From: Hymenobacter gummosus | GTDB taxonomy: Bacteria > Bacteroidota > Bacteroidia > Cytophagales > Hymenobacteraceae | DNA length: 64,000 nt | Direction: 5' to 3' | NCBI RefSeq assembly: GCF_003970915.1 | Contig: NZ_RXOF01000005.1 | Location: 369,608-433,607, forward strand | Shown here: positions 8,841-16,699 of the stretch, in pieces | How the letters are laid out: each line of letters opens with the position of its first letter | How positions within the stretch are numbered: position 1 is the stretch's first letter | Made by a program: the position numbers and the translations under genes | The notes under the pieces: generated by a model | Told to the model about the DNA's origin: nothing | The model's database searches: none | What the model saw: only the letters and a program-made list of their open reading frames with translations

Positions 8841-11798
8841 TCACTCTTTTTGGAAGCGCACCTGCACGCGACTCTGCTTCGTCTCCACCTGCACGAAGTA
8901 AAGTCCGCGGTGCAATTGGTCCACGGGGAGCCGAACGACGTCGGGCGCCTCCGCGGCGGGGTAGTGCTGCACCCGGCACAGGCGCCCAAGGGCGTCGGTT
9001 ACCCGGATGGTCAGCTCGTTTTGTTGTTTGGTGTTCAGGTTGATATTAAGCCAATCAGTAGCCGGCACGGGCCAGACGACCAGCTCCCCGGCCGGACTGC
9101 CGGGCGCGGCCACCGCCACCACCGGCGAGTAGAAGAACTTGCCATCCACGTCGAGCTGGCGCAGGCGGTAGTAGCGTACCCGCTGCCCGTTGCGGAAGGC
9201 CCCGGCATCGAGGTGGGCGTAGTCAATAGCCACCGTGGAATTGCCCTGCCCATTGTAATAATCCAATATCTCGTAGTTCGTTCCGTCGCCGGATGCCTGC
9301 ACTTCGTAGCCCGCACAGTTGATTTCCTGGGCCGTGCGCCAGGTCACCTGCACGTCCTTGCCTACCAGCTTGGCCCTGAACAGCACCAGCGTTATCGGCA
9401 GCGGATTGATGGGCGTGGCTGAGCCCAGCGTCACCTCCACGGGCGCGCCAGTGGTCAGGGTTAGGGGCTGACCGGCGTCCACGTATTTCTCCGTGGTGTT
9501 GGGCAGGGCAGCCTGCCCGTAGTTTTGCCACTGCCCGCCCAGCAGCGCCGCCACGCGCAGCGCCTGCCGGCCTTCCAGGGTTTCCTGCACGCCGCTGTGG
9601 GGCACGGTGTAGTACAGGCGCACGGTGGCATCCGTCGTGCCGACGGTACGGGCCACCTCCCAGTACTCGCGCCGGCTGACGTTGTACAGGCCGCTGCCGG
9701 GGGCCAGCGCGTCGGGCGTGGGCGCAGTGGCGGCGTAGGCCATCATGCGGTAGGTGGCGGCCGTGGCTGCTCCGGGCCGCAGCCCGCCTACTTTCAGCCG
9801 CCCCCCACTGCCGATGGGAAAGGTGTACACCTGGGCGGCGCTGCTGGTCTGGCGTAGCAGCGGCCCGTCGACGTAGCTGGCGTCGCTGGCTTCGGCCCAG
9901 GTGGCCGCGGGCGCCAGCGTGAGGGCGTTGGTGGTGGTCTGCAGCCGGCCCCGGCGCAGCAGCAGCCGGCCGGCCAGCGAGGTAGCCCGGCTCAGCGTTA
10001 CCACGCCGCTGCTGTTGTCGAGGCCCAGGGTGGCGCCGGCGGCCAGGTTGGCCGGCAGGCCGTTGCCGGTTTGCTGGGTGGCGCTGCCGTTGTAGATATA
10101 GGCGGCGGCCGTACTGAAGCTGCGGCCCCCTTTTACCTGCACGTTGCCGGTGCTGGCCGTGGCCACGGGCGTCTTGGCCGCAATGCCCTGGTTGTGCCCG
10201 ATGAGCAGGGTAGCGCCGGCATTCAGCACGAAGTCACCGTCGCCGTCGATAACCTGGTTGCCCACATCCAGGGCGGCCCCGCTCAGCACTGCGAAGTTGA
10301 CCACGCCCGTAATGGTCGTGCCGCTGGCCCGGCTAAAATACTGCACCTGAGTGCCGGCAAAGTTTACGGTAGCCGTGCCGCCCGTTACCTCCCGGCGCAA
10401 GTCACTGCCGGTATTCAGCGCCAGGTCACCCTTCAGGTTGAGGGTACCGGCCGCCGTGCCGCCGCTGAGCAGCAGCGTGCCACCGTCGAGGCGCAGTTTC
10501 CCATCCACGTTCAGCACGCCTTCCCCGGAGGACGAGGAGTTGCTTAGCTCAAACCGCCCACTCCCCAGCACAAAGTCGCCGTTGACTTTCACGGTTCGCG
10601 TCAGCGTGGAGCCGAAGCGGGCCACGCATACCTGCCCGCCCTGCTGCTCAAACTCACCCAGCTCGGTAACGATGCTGCCCGAGCCGCTGGCCGGCGTGAG
10701 CTGCAGGCGGCCCAGGCCCGTGTTGCGTACCGTCAGCTTGCCGGCAAGGCGCATGGAGCCTGCTGCGTTCAGGTAAAATACGTTGCTGCCGGTGCCGGAC
10801 GTCCCGTAGTCCGGCGTATCCCACACCAGGTTACCGAAGGTCTGATTGTCGTTGGCAAAGCCCGAGGCATCTATTACGCCTTTGATTTCCAGGGTCGAAG
10901 CTGCGTCCCAGGTGCACACCGGCAGCAGGCCGCCGTTGGCCGAGTGCGTGTAAACGGAGCCCGCCTGCATCCGCGCCTGGGCCCCGGTCGTCAGGCTCAT
11001 GCTGGCCGTGTTGCTTTCGTTGCGCAGCTGGCCGTTCATTACGAAGTCGACCCCGCTGGCGGAGGCGTCGCGCACCACCTGAATCTGGCCGCTGGGCTGC
11101 TGCACCAGCACCCCGCCGGCGTCTACCACCGTTTTCACCAGCTTCACCTGCGCCCCGATAAGCGCCTGCCCGCCGGCGGCTACGGTCAGCTCCTGCAAGG
11201 TGGGGCCGTTGGCCGCTACACTAAGTATGCCGCCGCTGCTCACCGTCGAGGGCCCCACTATCGTGGCACTGCTCACGCCGGTCAGCAGCTGCAGCCGGGC
11301 GTCGGTATCCACGGTCACGGTGCCCAGGCGGGCGTCGCTTAGCAAGGTCAGCTGCCCTTTACTGGTGATATGGGTGCTGCCGAATTCGGCATCGTCGCTT
11401 TTAATAGTCACCTGCGTGTTGTTGCCGTCGACTTCCAGCGCTGTACAATGCACCTCGCCGTTAACGTTAAGCGTACCGGCTCCCCCCGTAGCGGGGTCCT
11501 CGGCTACCACAATGCGCCCGATGGTCGCGGCAATACCCGTCGCAGCAATGGTTTTGGAGTGCATCACGGTGAAGGTCTTGCTGTAGTTCAGGGCGGTGGT
11601 ATTGATGACCCAGTTGCTCCCGTCCCAGCGTTGCCAGCTGCTTCGGTTGGCGAAGTTGGCGACGCCCCCGGCCAACGACCGGTAGTCGCCTACTGCCTGG
11701 GCGTGGCTACTGCCCGCCAGCAGCGTCAGCAGCAGAAACCAGATCCAGTGCCGCCAGCGCGAGCGGCAGCGGCTCAGTACAACAATGGTGGAATTCAT
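8841..11798 (-). CDS. Large T9SS-secreted surface protein with beta-helix-like repeats
   Basis: About 985 residues start at the ATG at 11798, which precedes a signal peptide (WIWFLLLTLLAGSSHAQA). A further upstream in-frame start at 11891 adds residues unlike a leader. Residues about 100-620 are Gly/Ser/Thr/Val rich with short repeats (LNVNGEVHCTALEVDGN, GTLNLKGDLALNTGSD), suggesting a right-handed beta-helix like autotransporter passengers. The C-terminal 75 residues are a type A T9SS sorting domain (VWPVPATDWLNINL, LHRGLYFVQVE). It is probably a large surface or adhesive protein. Its substrate is unknown. Confidence 0.85.
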   Translation of the reverse strand: MNSTIVVLSRCRSRWRHWIWFLLLTLLAGSSHAQAVGDYRSLAGGVANFANRSSWQRWDGSNWVINTTALNYSKTFTVMHSKTIAATGIAATIGRIVVAEDPATGGAGTLNVNGEVHCTALEVDGNNTQVTIKSDDAEFGSTHITSKGQLTLLSDARLGTVTVDTDARLQLLTGVSSATIVGPSTVSSGGILSVAANGPTLQELTVAAGGQALIGAQVKLVKTVVDAGGVLVQQPSGQIQVVRDASASGVDFVMNGQLRNESNTASMSLTTGAQARMQAGSVYTHSANGGLLPVCTWDAASTLEIKGVIDASGFANDNQTFGNLVWDTPDYGTSGTGSNVFYLNAAGSMRLAGKLTVRNTGLGRLQLTPASGSGSIVTELGEFEQQGGQVCVARFGSTLTRTVKVNGDFVLGSGRFELSNSSSSGEGVLNVDGKLRLDGGTLLLSGGTAAGTLNLKGDLALNTGSDLRREVTGGTATVNFAGTQVQYFSRASGTTITGVVNFAVLSGAALDVGNQVIDGDGDFVLNAGATLLIGHNQGIAAKTPVATASTGNVQVKGGRSFSTAAAYIYNGSATQQTGNGLPANLAAGATLGLDNSSGVVTLSRATSLAGRLLLRRGRLQTTTNALTLAPAATWAEASDASYVDGPLLRQTSSAAQVYTFPIGSGGRLKVGGLRPGAATAATYRMMAYAATAPTPDALAPGSGLYNVSRREYWEVARTVGTTDATVRLYYTVPHSGVQETLEGRQALRVAALLGGQWQNYGQAALPNTTEKYVDAGQPLTLTTGAPVEVTLGSATPINPLPITLVLFRAKLVGKDVQVTWRTAQEINCAGYEVQASGDGTNYEILDYYNGQGNSTVAIDYAHLDAGAFRNGQRVRYYRLRQLDVDGKFFYSPVVAVAAPGSPAGELVVWPVPATDWLNINLNTKQQNELTIRVTDALGRLCRVQHYPAAEAPDVVRLPVDQLHRGLYFVQVETKQSRVQVRFQKE

Positions 11799-11988
11799 GG
11801 CTTTAACAGGGATGATGGGAGATTTGCACGCTCGGCAGGCTTGGCGGGCCCCGGCGGGTGTTAAAGAGGGTGGCGCAGCTCGATAACACAATTTTATGTA
11901 ATTATAATACTATAAAAATGACTCCAAAATAAATACAGTTAAATACTTTCTTTTTATTTTAATATATACAACTGACTTGTTAAAGCAC

Positions 11989-12025
11989 AAAAAAAGCGCC
12001 CCAACCCAGATGGGTCGAGGCGCTT
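11989..12025 (-). terminator. Terminator of the Lrp-family gene
   Basis: Read on the minus strand, AAGCGCC and GGCGCTT form a stem followed by a run of T residues, just after the stop of the Lrp gene. Confidence 0.85.
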
Positions 12026-12051
12026 AGTCTATTGCGGATTGCCGCCGCTGC

Positions 12052-12516
12052 TTACATCAGCTGAATCGGGCGGTTCAGGGTTTCTTCCAGCGAAATGAGC
12101 GTTTCGGTGCGCTCAATGCCTTCGATGAGCTGAATCCGGTCGTGCAGCACGTCACGCAAGTGCTGGGTGTCGCGGCACACCAGCCGTGCAAAAACCCCGT
12201 AGGCCCCGGTGGTAAAGTGAATACTCACTACTTCCGGAATGTCGCGCAGCTGCTCGGCCACGCTGCCGTACACCGAGCTCTTAAGCAAGTAGATGCCCAG
12301 AAAGGCGTTGACGCCGTAGCCTAGCTTGGCGTAGTCGATTTTGAGCGTAGCGCCCTTGACGATACCCAGCTCTTCCAGGCGCGCCATCCTGACGTGGACC
12401 GTGCCGCCCGATACGTGCACGCGGCGGGCTATTTCGGTGTAAGGCATCTTGGCGTCATCCAGCAGCAGGGACAGGATTTTCCGGTCAGTGTCGTCAAGTT
12501 CGTAATTACGAGACAT
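12052..12516 (-). CDS. Lrp/AsnC family transcriptional regulator
   Basis: The 154-residue protein has an N-terminal AsnC-type helix-turn-helix (about 8-65: LDDTDRKILSLLLDDAKMPY, IARRVHVSGGTVHVRMARLEELG). A C-terminal RAM/ligand-binding domain (about 70-150) follows. Family members sense amino acids or related ligands as dimers or octamers and act as global or local regulators. Length is full. It is divergent from the RNA candidate at 12640, so it might regulate that transcript, but no direct evidence supports this. Confidence 0.95.
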   Translation of the reverse strand: MSRNYELDDTDRKILSLLLDDAKMPYTEIARRVHVSGGTVHVRMARLEELGIVKGATLKIDYAKLGYGVNAFLGIYLLKSSVYGSVAEQLRDIPEVVSIHFTTGAYGVFARLVCRDTQHLRDVLHDRIQLIEGIERTETLISLEETLNRPIQLM

Positions 12517-12625
12517 TTTAAGGGGCGTTGCTTAAGAAAGTTGCAAAAGGAAGTAGCGGCTTGAAAAAAGTACGTAAATATTTCAGAATAACACTGAAAA
12601 TATTTTACCAATTAAATAAAGCTGT

Positions 12626-12633
12626 TACATTTG
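12626..12633 (+). promoter_or_regulatory. -7 element (TACATTTG) of the RNA candidate
   Basis: TACATTTG fits TAnnTTTG exactly. A TTTT run at 12603-12606 lies 19 bases upstream, at the -33 position, but lacks the usual G. Confidence 0.55.
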
Positions 12634-12639
12634 TCACAA

Positions 12640-12870
12640 CACAACGCAGCCGGCGTTGCGAATCTTGTAGAAGATAGCCGTGTGCCTGGGTGGGCCTGGC
12701 GGTTCAACAGTAATTCTTGGCGCTGGCACGCTAGCCGGGCGAAGAATCTGGGAAGGTTCAACTCCTTCATCTACAACTTGGGTGGATCGTGTGAGGAGGG
12801 AAAAACTGGGACGCATCTGGGTGGGTGTGTCCTTCATTAGAGGCGGCATCTGGGTGGGTGCCGCCTTTTC
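12640..12870 (+). ncRNA. Candidate structured non-coding RNA, family not recognised
   Basis: A -7 element lies just upstream and a terminator closes the unit. Inside are a hairpin CAACGC/GCGTTG (12642-12658) and a T-arm-like hairpin GAAGG-TTCAACT-CCTTC (12752-12768). The segment TTGTAGA at 12665 is complementary to TCTACAA at 12770. Two consecutive hairpins (12809-12832 and 12842-12865) have different stems but the same ten-base loop TCTGGGTGGG. ORFs across it look non-coding. It cannot be read as a tRNA, because the acceptor-like ends are 112 bases apart and there is no anticodon arm. The stem change with constant loop argues for selected RNA structure. Function is unknown. Confidence 0.5.
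12842..12869 (+). terminator. Terminator ending the RNA candidate
   Basis: GGCGGCA and TGCCGCC pair around the loop TCTGGGTGGG and are followed by TTTT. Confidence 0.8.
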
Positions 12871-13005
12871 TGTGCTCTTTAGCCAGCAAGTTGGCAATTT
12901 TACAGACGACTGCAACGAAAGATTTGGACGGGGCTGGCAAGCTGGCATTTCATCAATGACAACGAAGCCGCCCAATTGTTGCACGAAACGCTAAATTTGG
13001 CACTT

Positions 13006-13047
13006 TTAGCCGCCGGCCTTGACAATAGCCGGCGGCTAATTTTTTTA
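13006..13047. terminator. Terminator between the RNA candidate and the asparaginase gene
   Basis: TTAGCCGCCGGC pairs with GCCGGCGGCTAA, then eight T residues on the plus strand. It is preceded by TAAATTTG (12992), an exact -7 match, but nothing coding lies between. On the minus strand it may terminate the asparaginase transcript. Confidence 0.75.
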
Positions 13048-13089
13048 TTAACCGCCGGTTTTTTCGTCTCCTGCCAACAGCTGGCTGCC

Positions 13090-14214
13090 TCATTTATAGA
13101 TCAGTACCTCGGTTTGCCCGTTGGCCTTGATGTAGCCCCGGTACATCCCTTCGCTGTTAAACGGCATAGTAATGTTGCCCTGCCGATCCAGCCCAATAAG
13201 CCCTCCGTCGCCGCCTAATTGGGCCACTTTGTCGAGGGTGGCCTGGGCGGCAGCGGCCAAGGGCTGGCGGCCGTATTCCATGCGGGCAGCCACGTCGCGG
13301 GCCACCCCGACGCGGATAAAATACTCGCCCCAGCCGGTGCACGACACGGCGCAGGTCTGGTTATCGGCGTAGGTGCCCGCCCCGATGATGGGCGCGTCGC
13401 CCACGCGGCCGTAGCGCTTGTTGGTCATGCCGCCGGTGCTGGTGGCGGCGGCCAGGTTGCCGTACTGGTCGAGGGCTACGGCGCCGACGGTGCCGTACTT
13501 ACGGCCCTCGGTGAAGATGGGCGGCTCGGCGTAGCCCTGGGGCTTACCAGCTTTGGTTTTCGTCTTGGTTTTGGTAGGTACCGGGGCTGCTGGGGTGGTT
13601 TTGGTGGGCGTGTTCAGCTGGTCGGGCACGGCGCCTTTTTCGCTGGCCAGGGCTTTCTGCAGCTGCTGGTAGCGGGCTTCGGTGTAGAAGTAGCCGGGCT
13701 CGACGATGGTCAAGCCTTTTTCGCGGGCAAACTGCTCGGCTCCGGTGCCCGTCAGCAGCACGTGCTCCGACTTCTCCATCACGGCCCGGGCGGCGCTGAT
13801 GGGGTTGCGCACCACCGTCACGCCAGCTACGGCGCCGGCTTTCAGCGTCTGTCCGTCCATCACGGCCGCGTCCAGCTCGTTGCGCCCGTCGTGGGTGAAG
13901 ACGGCGCCCTTACCGGCGTTGAACAGGGGCGAGTCTTCCATCACGCGCACCGTGGCCTCCACGGCGTCGAGGGCGGTGCCGCCACGTTGTAGCACGGTAT
14001 AGCCGGCCTGCAGGGCTTGATTCAGCGCCTCGGTGTAGGCCCGCTCCTTCTCGGGCGTCATGTTCTGCCGCGTGATGGTGCCGGCCCCGCCGTGAATGAC
14101 CAGGGTGATGCGCGAGGGGTCGGCGGCGGCAGTCGGCGCGGGGGCAGTCTGGGCCCGGGCGGCGGGGGCGGCTTCGAGCAACAAGGGCAGCAGCAGGAGT
14201 AGCAGGCGTTTCAT
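13090..14214 (-). CDS. Isoaspartyl peptidase / plant-type L-asparaginase (Ntn hydrolase)
   Basis: The 374-residue precursor begins with a signal peptide (RLLLLLLPLLLEAAPAARAQ), so it acts in the periplasm. It is a Thr-dependent N-terminal nucleophile hydrolase. HGGAGTI near residue 41 is the family signature, and the autocleavage site is GRKYG-TVGAVALD with predicted nucleophile Thr242. GGMTNKRYGRVGDAPIIGAGTYAD forms the substrate pocket. It should cleave isoaspartyl dipeptides and/or asparagine after self-processing. The linker just before the nucleophile is unusually Lys/Thr rich (TKTKTKTKAGK). The ATG at 14214 was chosen for the leader. Confidence 0.95.
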   Translation of the reverse strand: MKRLLLLLLPLLLEAAPAARAQTAPAPTAAADPSRITLVIHGGAGTITRQNMTPEKERAYTEALNQALQAGYTVLQRGGTALDAVEATVRVMEDSPLFNAGKGAVFTHDGRNELDAAVMDGQTLKAGAVAGVTVVRNPISAARAVMEKSEHVLLTGTGAEQFAREKGLTIVEPGYFYTEARYQQLQKALASEKGAVPDQLNTPTKTTPAAPVPTKTKTKTKAGKPQGYAEPPIFTEGRKYGTVGAVALDQYGNLAAATSTGGMTNKRYGRVGDAPIIGAGTYADNQTCAVSCTGWGEYFIRVGVARDVAARMEYGRQPLAAAAQATLDKVAQLGGDGGLIGLDRQGNITMPFNSEGMYRGYIKANGQTEVLIYK

Positions 14215-14243
14215 GGCGGGGAATTTCGGTGGGGGAAAACAAG

Positions 14244-14276
14244 CCGACCCGCCTGCCGCGGGGGCAGACGGGTCGG
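14244..14276 (-). terminator. Terminator of dsbD
   Basis: A 14-bp stem with one mismatch (CCGACCCG...CGGGTCGG) is followed on the minus strand by CTTGTTTTC. Confidence 0.7.
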
Positions 14277-14284
14277 GCAAAATA
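14277..14284 (-). promoter_or_regulatory. Possible -7 element (TATTTTGC) of the asparaginase gene
   Basis: Minus-strand TATTTTGC is one mismatch from TAnnTTTG and lies about 63 bases before the start codon, abutting the dsbD terminator. Confidence 0.3.
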
Positions 14285-14298
14285 CGCAGGCGGGACGC

Positions 14299-16551
14299 TT
14301 AGTGCGCTGCCACGGCCTGGTTTTGCTGCTGGTAGCTGGTCTTGGCCGCGTCGAGGAACTGGATGAACTTGTCGATGTCCGACTCGTAGGCCACGGCCGG
14401 GGTCAGCTGCAGGGGCTTGGCCGGGGTGCTGGCCGGGTCGAGGATGACGTAGTAGGGCTGGGCGTTCATGCCGAAGGCGCGGATCTGGAAGTCCAGGTTC
14501 TGCTCGCCGATGGTGCGTTTCACGCGCTGGTCGCGGGGGGAGGTGTACCATTTGGCCTGGGGCAGCTCGGTTTTGTCGTCGGCGTACAGGGCCACGATGA
14601 CAAAGTCGTTCTGCAGGCGCTGCAGCACCCGCGGGTCACTCCACACGGTCGACTCCATCACGCGGCAGTTGCCGCAGTTGTGGCCGGTGAAATCCACGAA
14701 CACCGGCTTGCCTTTCTGCCGGGCGCAGGCCAGCGCCTCTTCCAGCGTGAAGTAGCCCGACAAATTCAGCGGCAGCTCCAGGCGGCCCTCAAACTGCGGC
14801 GTGGTGCAGGTGGCGGCCCCGGCAGTAGCCACGGCGGGCGCGGCCGCGGCACCGCTGGTCCAGGCGTAATCGTGGCGGCTGGGCGGCGGGGCCAGGGCCG
14901 ACAGGGCGTTGAGCGGGGCGCCGAACAGGCCGGGCACCATGTAGAGCATCATCGAGAAAGCGGCGGCGGCCAGCAGCAGGCGCGGCACGCTCACGTAGGC
15001 GGCTTCGCTGTCGTGGGAGAGGCGGAACTTGCCCAGCAGGTAGAAGCCCAGCAGGCCGGCCAGCACAATCCAGATAACCAGGAACAGCGGCCGCGGCAGC
15101 AGGCCCCAGTGGTAGGAAAGGTCGGCGGAGCTGAGGAACTTGAAGGCCATGGCCAGCTCCACGAAGCCCAGTACCACCTTCAGCGTGTTCAGCCAGCCAC
15201 CCGAGGAGGGCATAGACTTCAGCAGGGTCGGGAACAGCGCAAACAGCACGAAAGGCAGGGCAAAAGCCGTGGAGAAGGCCAGCATGCCCAGCGTGGGGCG
15301 CAGCAGCTCCCCGTTGGCGGCCGCAATGGCTACCGAGCCCACAATGGGCACCGTGCACGAAAACGACACCAGCACCAGCGTGGCGGCCATGAAGAACAGC
15401 CCCGACCAACCGCCCTTGTCGGCCTTGGCGTCGACCTTGTTTACCAGCCCGCTCGGGGCATTGATTTCAAACAAGCCGAGGAACGAAAGGCCAAACACCA
15501 CGAAAATCACGAAGGACAGCAGGTTGGGCAGCCAGTGCGAGCTGATGAGGTTGGCCGTATCGGCCCCGAACAGCAGGCTGAGCACCACGCCCGCGCCGGT
15601 GTAGATGCCCACGATGGACAGGCCGTAGACCACGGCCCGCAGCACCGTTTCCTGCCGGCTGCGGCTGCCCTGCGAAAACAGGGACACCGTCATCGGCAGC
15701 ATGGGGTACACGCAAGGCATGAGCACAGCTACCAGCCCGGCGCCCACGGCCAGCAGCAGAAACTGCCACAGGCCCAGACCGGCCGTGACGGGCTTGGCGG
15801 CCACGGCCGGGGCGGCTCCGGCAGCCGCGGCCGGCTCCGTCGGGGCCACTGCAGCGGTGGCTTCGGGGGCGGTATCGGCGGGCAGTACCGCCGGGGCGGC
15901 GGCTACGGCGGTGGTTTCGGCAGGAGCAGCAGCGGGCTGGGTGGCCGGCGCCGTCGTGGGCGCCGCGGCCGGCGGAGCAGCAGCCGTAGTCGGCGTAGCG
16001 GCCGTGACGGGGGCTTTGGCCGATGTAGCGGGGACGGCGGGCGTGGTGGCCGGGGCAGCGGCGGCGCCGGTTACCGTCAGCGGGCCGAAGCTCAGGGTTT
16101 CGTCGCCGGGGATGCAGCGGCCGTCGGTGTCGGTGCAGCTCTGGTACTCCACGGCGGCCCGGATGGTGAGCGTGCCGGGCTGCAGCAGCTTCACGCGCTG
16201 CCGGATCTGCCCGGTCGTCTCGAAGTAGGTCACGTCGCCCTTGAAGACGGTGTCGTACTTCTTCTTCGTGCCGACAGACTTGGGCTTGCCCACCAGCTCG
16301 TAGGCCGGGCTCTTGGTCCAGTTAAAGGCGAAGACCGTCGGCCCCAGGTCGGGGTCGAAATCGGTGGCGTAGAGGTGCCAGGTCGGGTCGATGCGGGCGT
16401 TGACGATGAGGTCGACCTCGTCGCCCACTTTGGCAGTAGCAGGGCTGACGGTGGTGCTCAGCTTGGTGGGCACCAAAATCTGGGCTGTGGCCGGGCAGGC
16501 GGCGGCCAGCGGCAACGCCAGGCTCAGCCACAGGATGATTCGCAGGAACAT
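14299..16551 (-). CDS. dsbD: Thiol:disulfide interchange protein DsbD
   Basis: The 750-residue protein passes electrons across the inner membrane to periplasmic thiol enzymes. It has a signal peptide, an N-terminal periplasmic DsbD-alpha-like domain (about 25-160), and a long Ala/Pro/Thr linker (about 165-265). An eight-helix transmembrane domain follows with the redox Cys in LMPCVYPMLPM and SFSCTVPIVGS. The C-terminal thioredoxin domain carries CGNC (in DFTGHNCGNCRVMES). All redox cysteines of the relay are present. The low-complexity linker is longer than in E. coli DsbD. The start at 16551 opens the leader. Confidence 0.93.
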   Translation of the reverse strand: MFLRIILWLSLALPLAAACPATAQILVPTKLSTTVSPATAKVGDEVDLIVNARIDPTWHLYATDFDPDLGPTVFAFNWTKSPAYELVGKPKSVGTKKKYDTVFKGDVTYFETTGQIRQRVKLLQPGTLTIRAAVEYQSCTDTDGRCIPGDETLSFGPLTVTGAAAAPATTPAVPATSAKAPVTAATPTTAAAPPAAAPTTAPATQPAAAPAETTAVAAAPAVLPADTAPEATAAVAPTEPAAAAGAAPAVAAKPVTAGLGLWQFLLLAVGAGLVAVLMPCVYPMLPMTVSLFSQGSRSRQETVLRAVVYGLSIVGIYTGAGVVLSLLFGADTANLISSHWLPNLLSFVIFVVFGLSFLGLFEINAPSGLVNKVDAKADKGGWSGLFFMAATLVLVSFSCTVPIVGSVAIAAANGELLRPTLGMLAFSTAFALPFVLFALFPTLLKSMPSSGGWLNTLKVVLGFVELAMAFKFLSSADLSYHWGLLPRPLFLVIWIVLAGLLGFYLLGKFRLSHDSEAAYVSVPRLLLAAAAFSMMLYMVPGLFGAPLNALSALAPPPSRHDYAWTSGAAAAPAVATAGAATCTTPQFEGRLELPLNLSGYFTLEEALACARQKGKPVFVDFTGHNCGNCRVMESTVWSDPRVLQRLQNDFVIVALYADDKTELPQAKWYTSPRDQRVKRTIGEQNLDFQIRAFGMNAQPYYVILDPASTPAKPLQLTPAVAYESDIDKFIQFLDAAKTSYQQQNQAVAAH

Positions 16552-16579
16552 AGAAGTGTGGGGCTTTCCGCAGAAGAAA

Positions 16580-16587
16580 CAAAGGTA
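16580..16587 (-). promoter_or_regulatory. -7 element (TACCTTTG) of dsbD
   Basis: Minus-strand TACCTTTG matches TAnnTTTG exactly, 28 bases before the dsbD ATG. Confidence 0.55.
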
Positions 16588-16647
16588 CGCGAAGCGTTGC
16601 ATCCGCCGCCCGGCCAACTCGGCCAGAACCGCTTAGGCGGATTGTCG

Positions 16648-16655
16648 TACTTTTG
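16648..16655 (+). promoter_or_regulatory. -7 element (TACTTTTG) of the CNNM/CBS gene
   Basis: Exact TAnnTTTG match 44 bases before the ATG at 16700, divergent from the dsbD element. No clear -33 TTG is seen. Confidence 0.5.
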
Positions 16656-16699
16656 TAGCATACAGCGCGGATCCGCGGGTGCCGGCCGTCGCTGACTAT

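Noticed and set aside
12665-12776. A tRNA suggested by complementary ends and a T-arm-like hairpin
   Set aside because: The ends are 112 bases apart, no 5-bp anticodon stem with a seven-base loop exists, and the acceptor has a mismatch next to the T arm. It is reported as part of an unidentified RNA.
12634-12984. A 116-codon minus-strand ORF over the RNA candidate
   Set aside because: It has odd composition, no recognisable family, and covers hairpins with covarying stems on the other strand.
14302-16695. A 797-codon plus-strand ORF
   Set aside because: It is antisense to dsbD and full of Gly/Arg/His/Gln runs.
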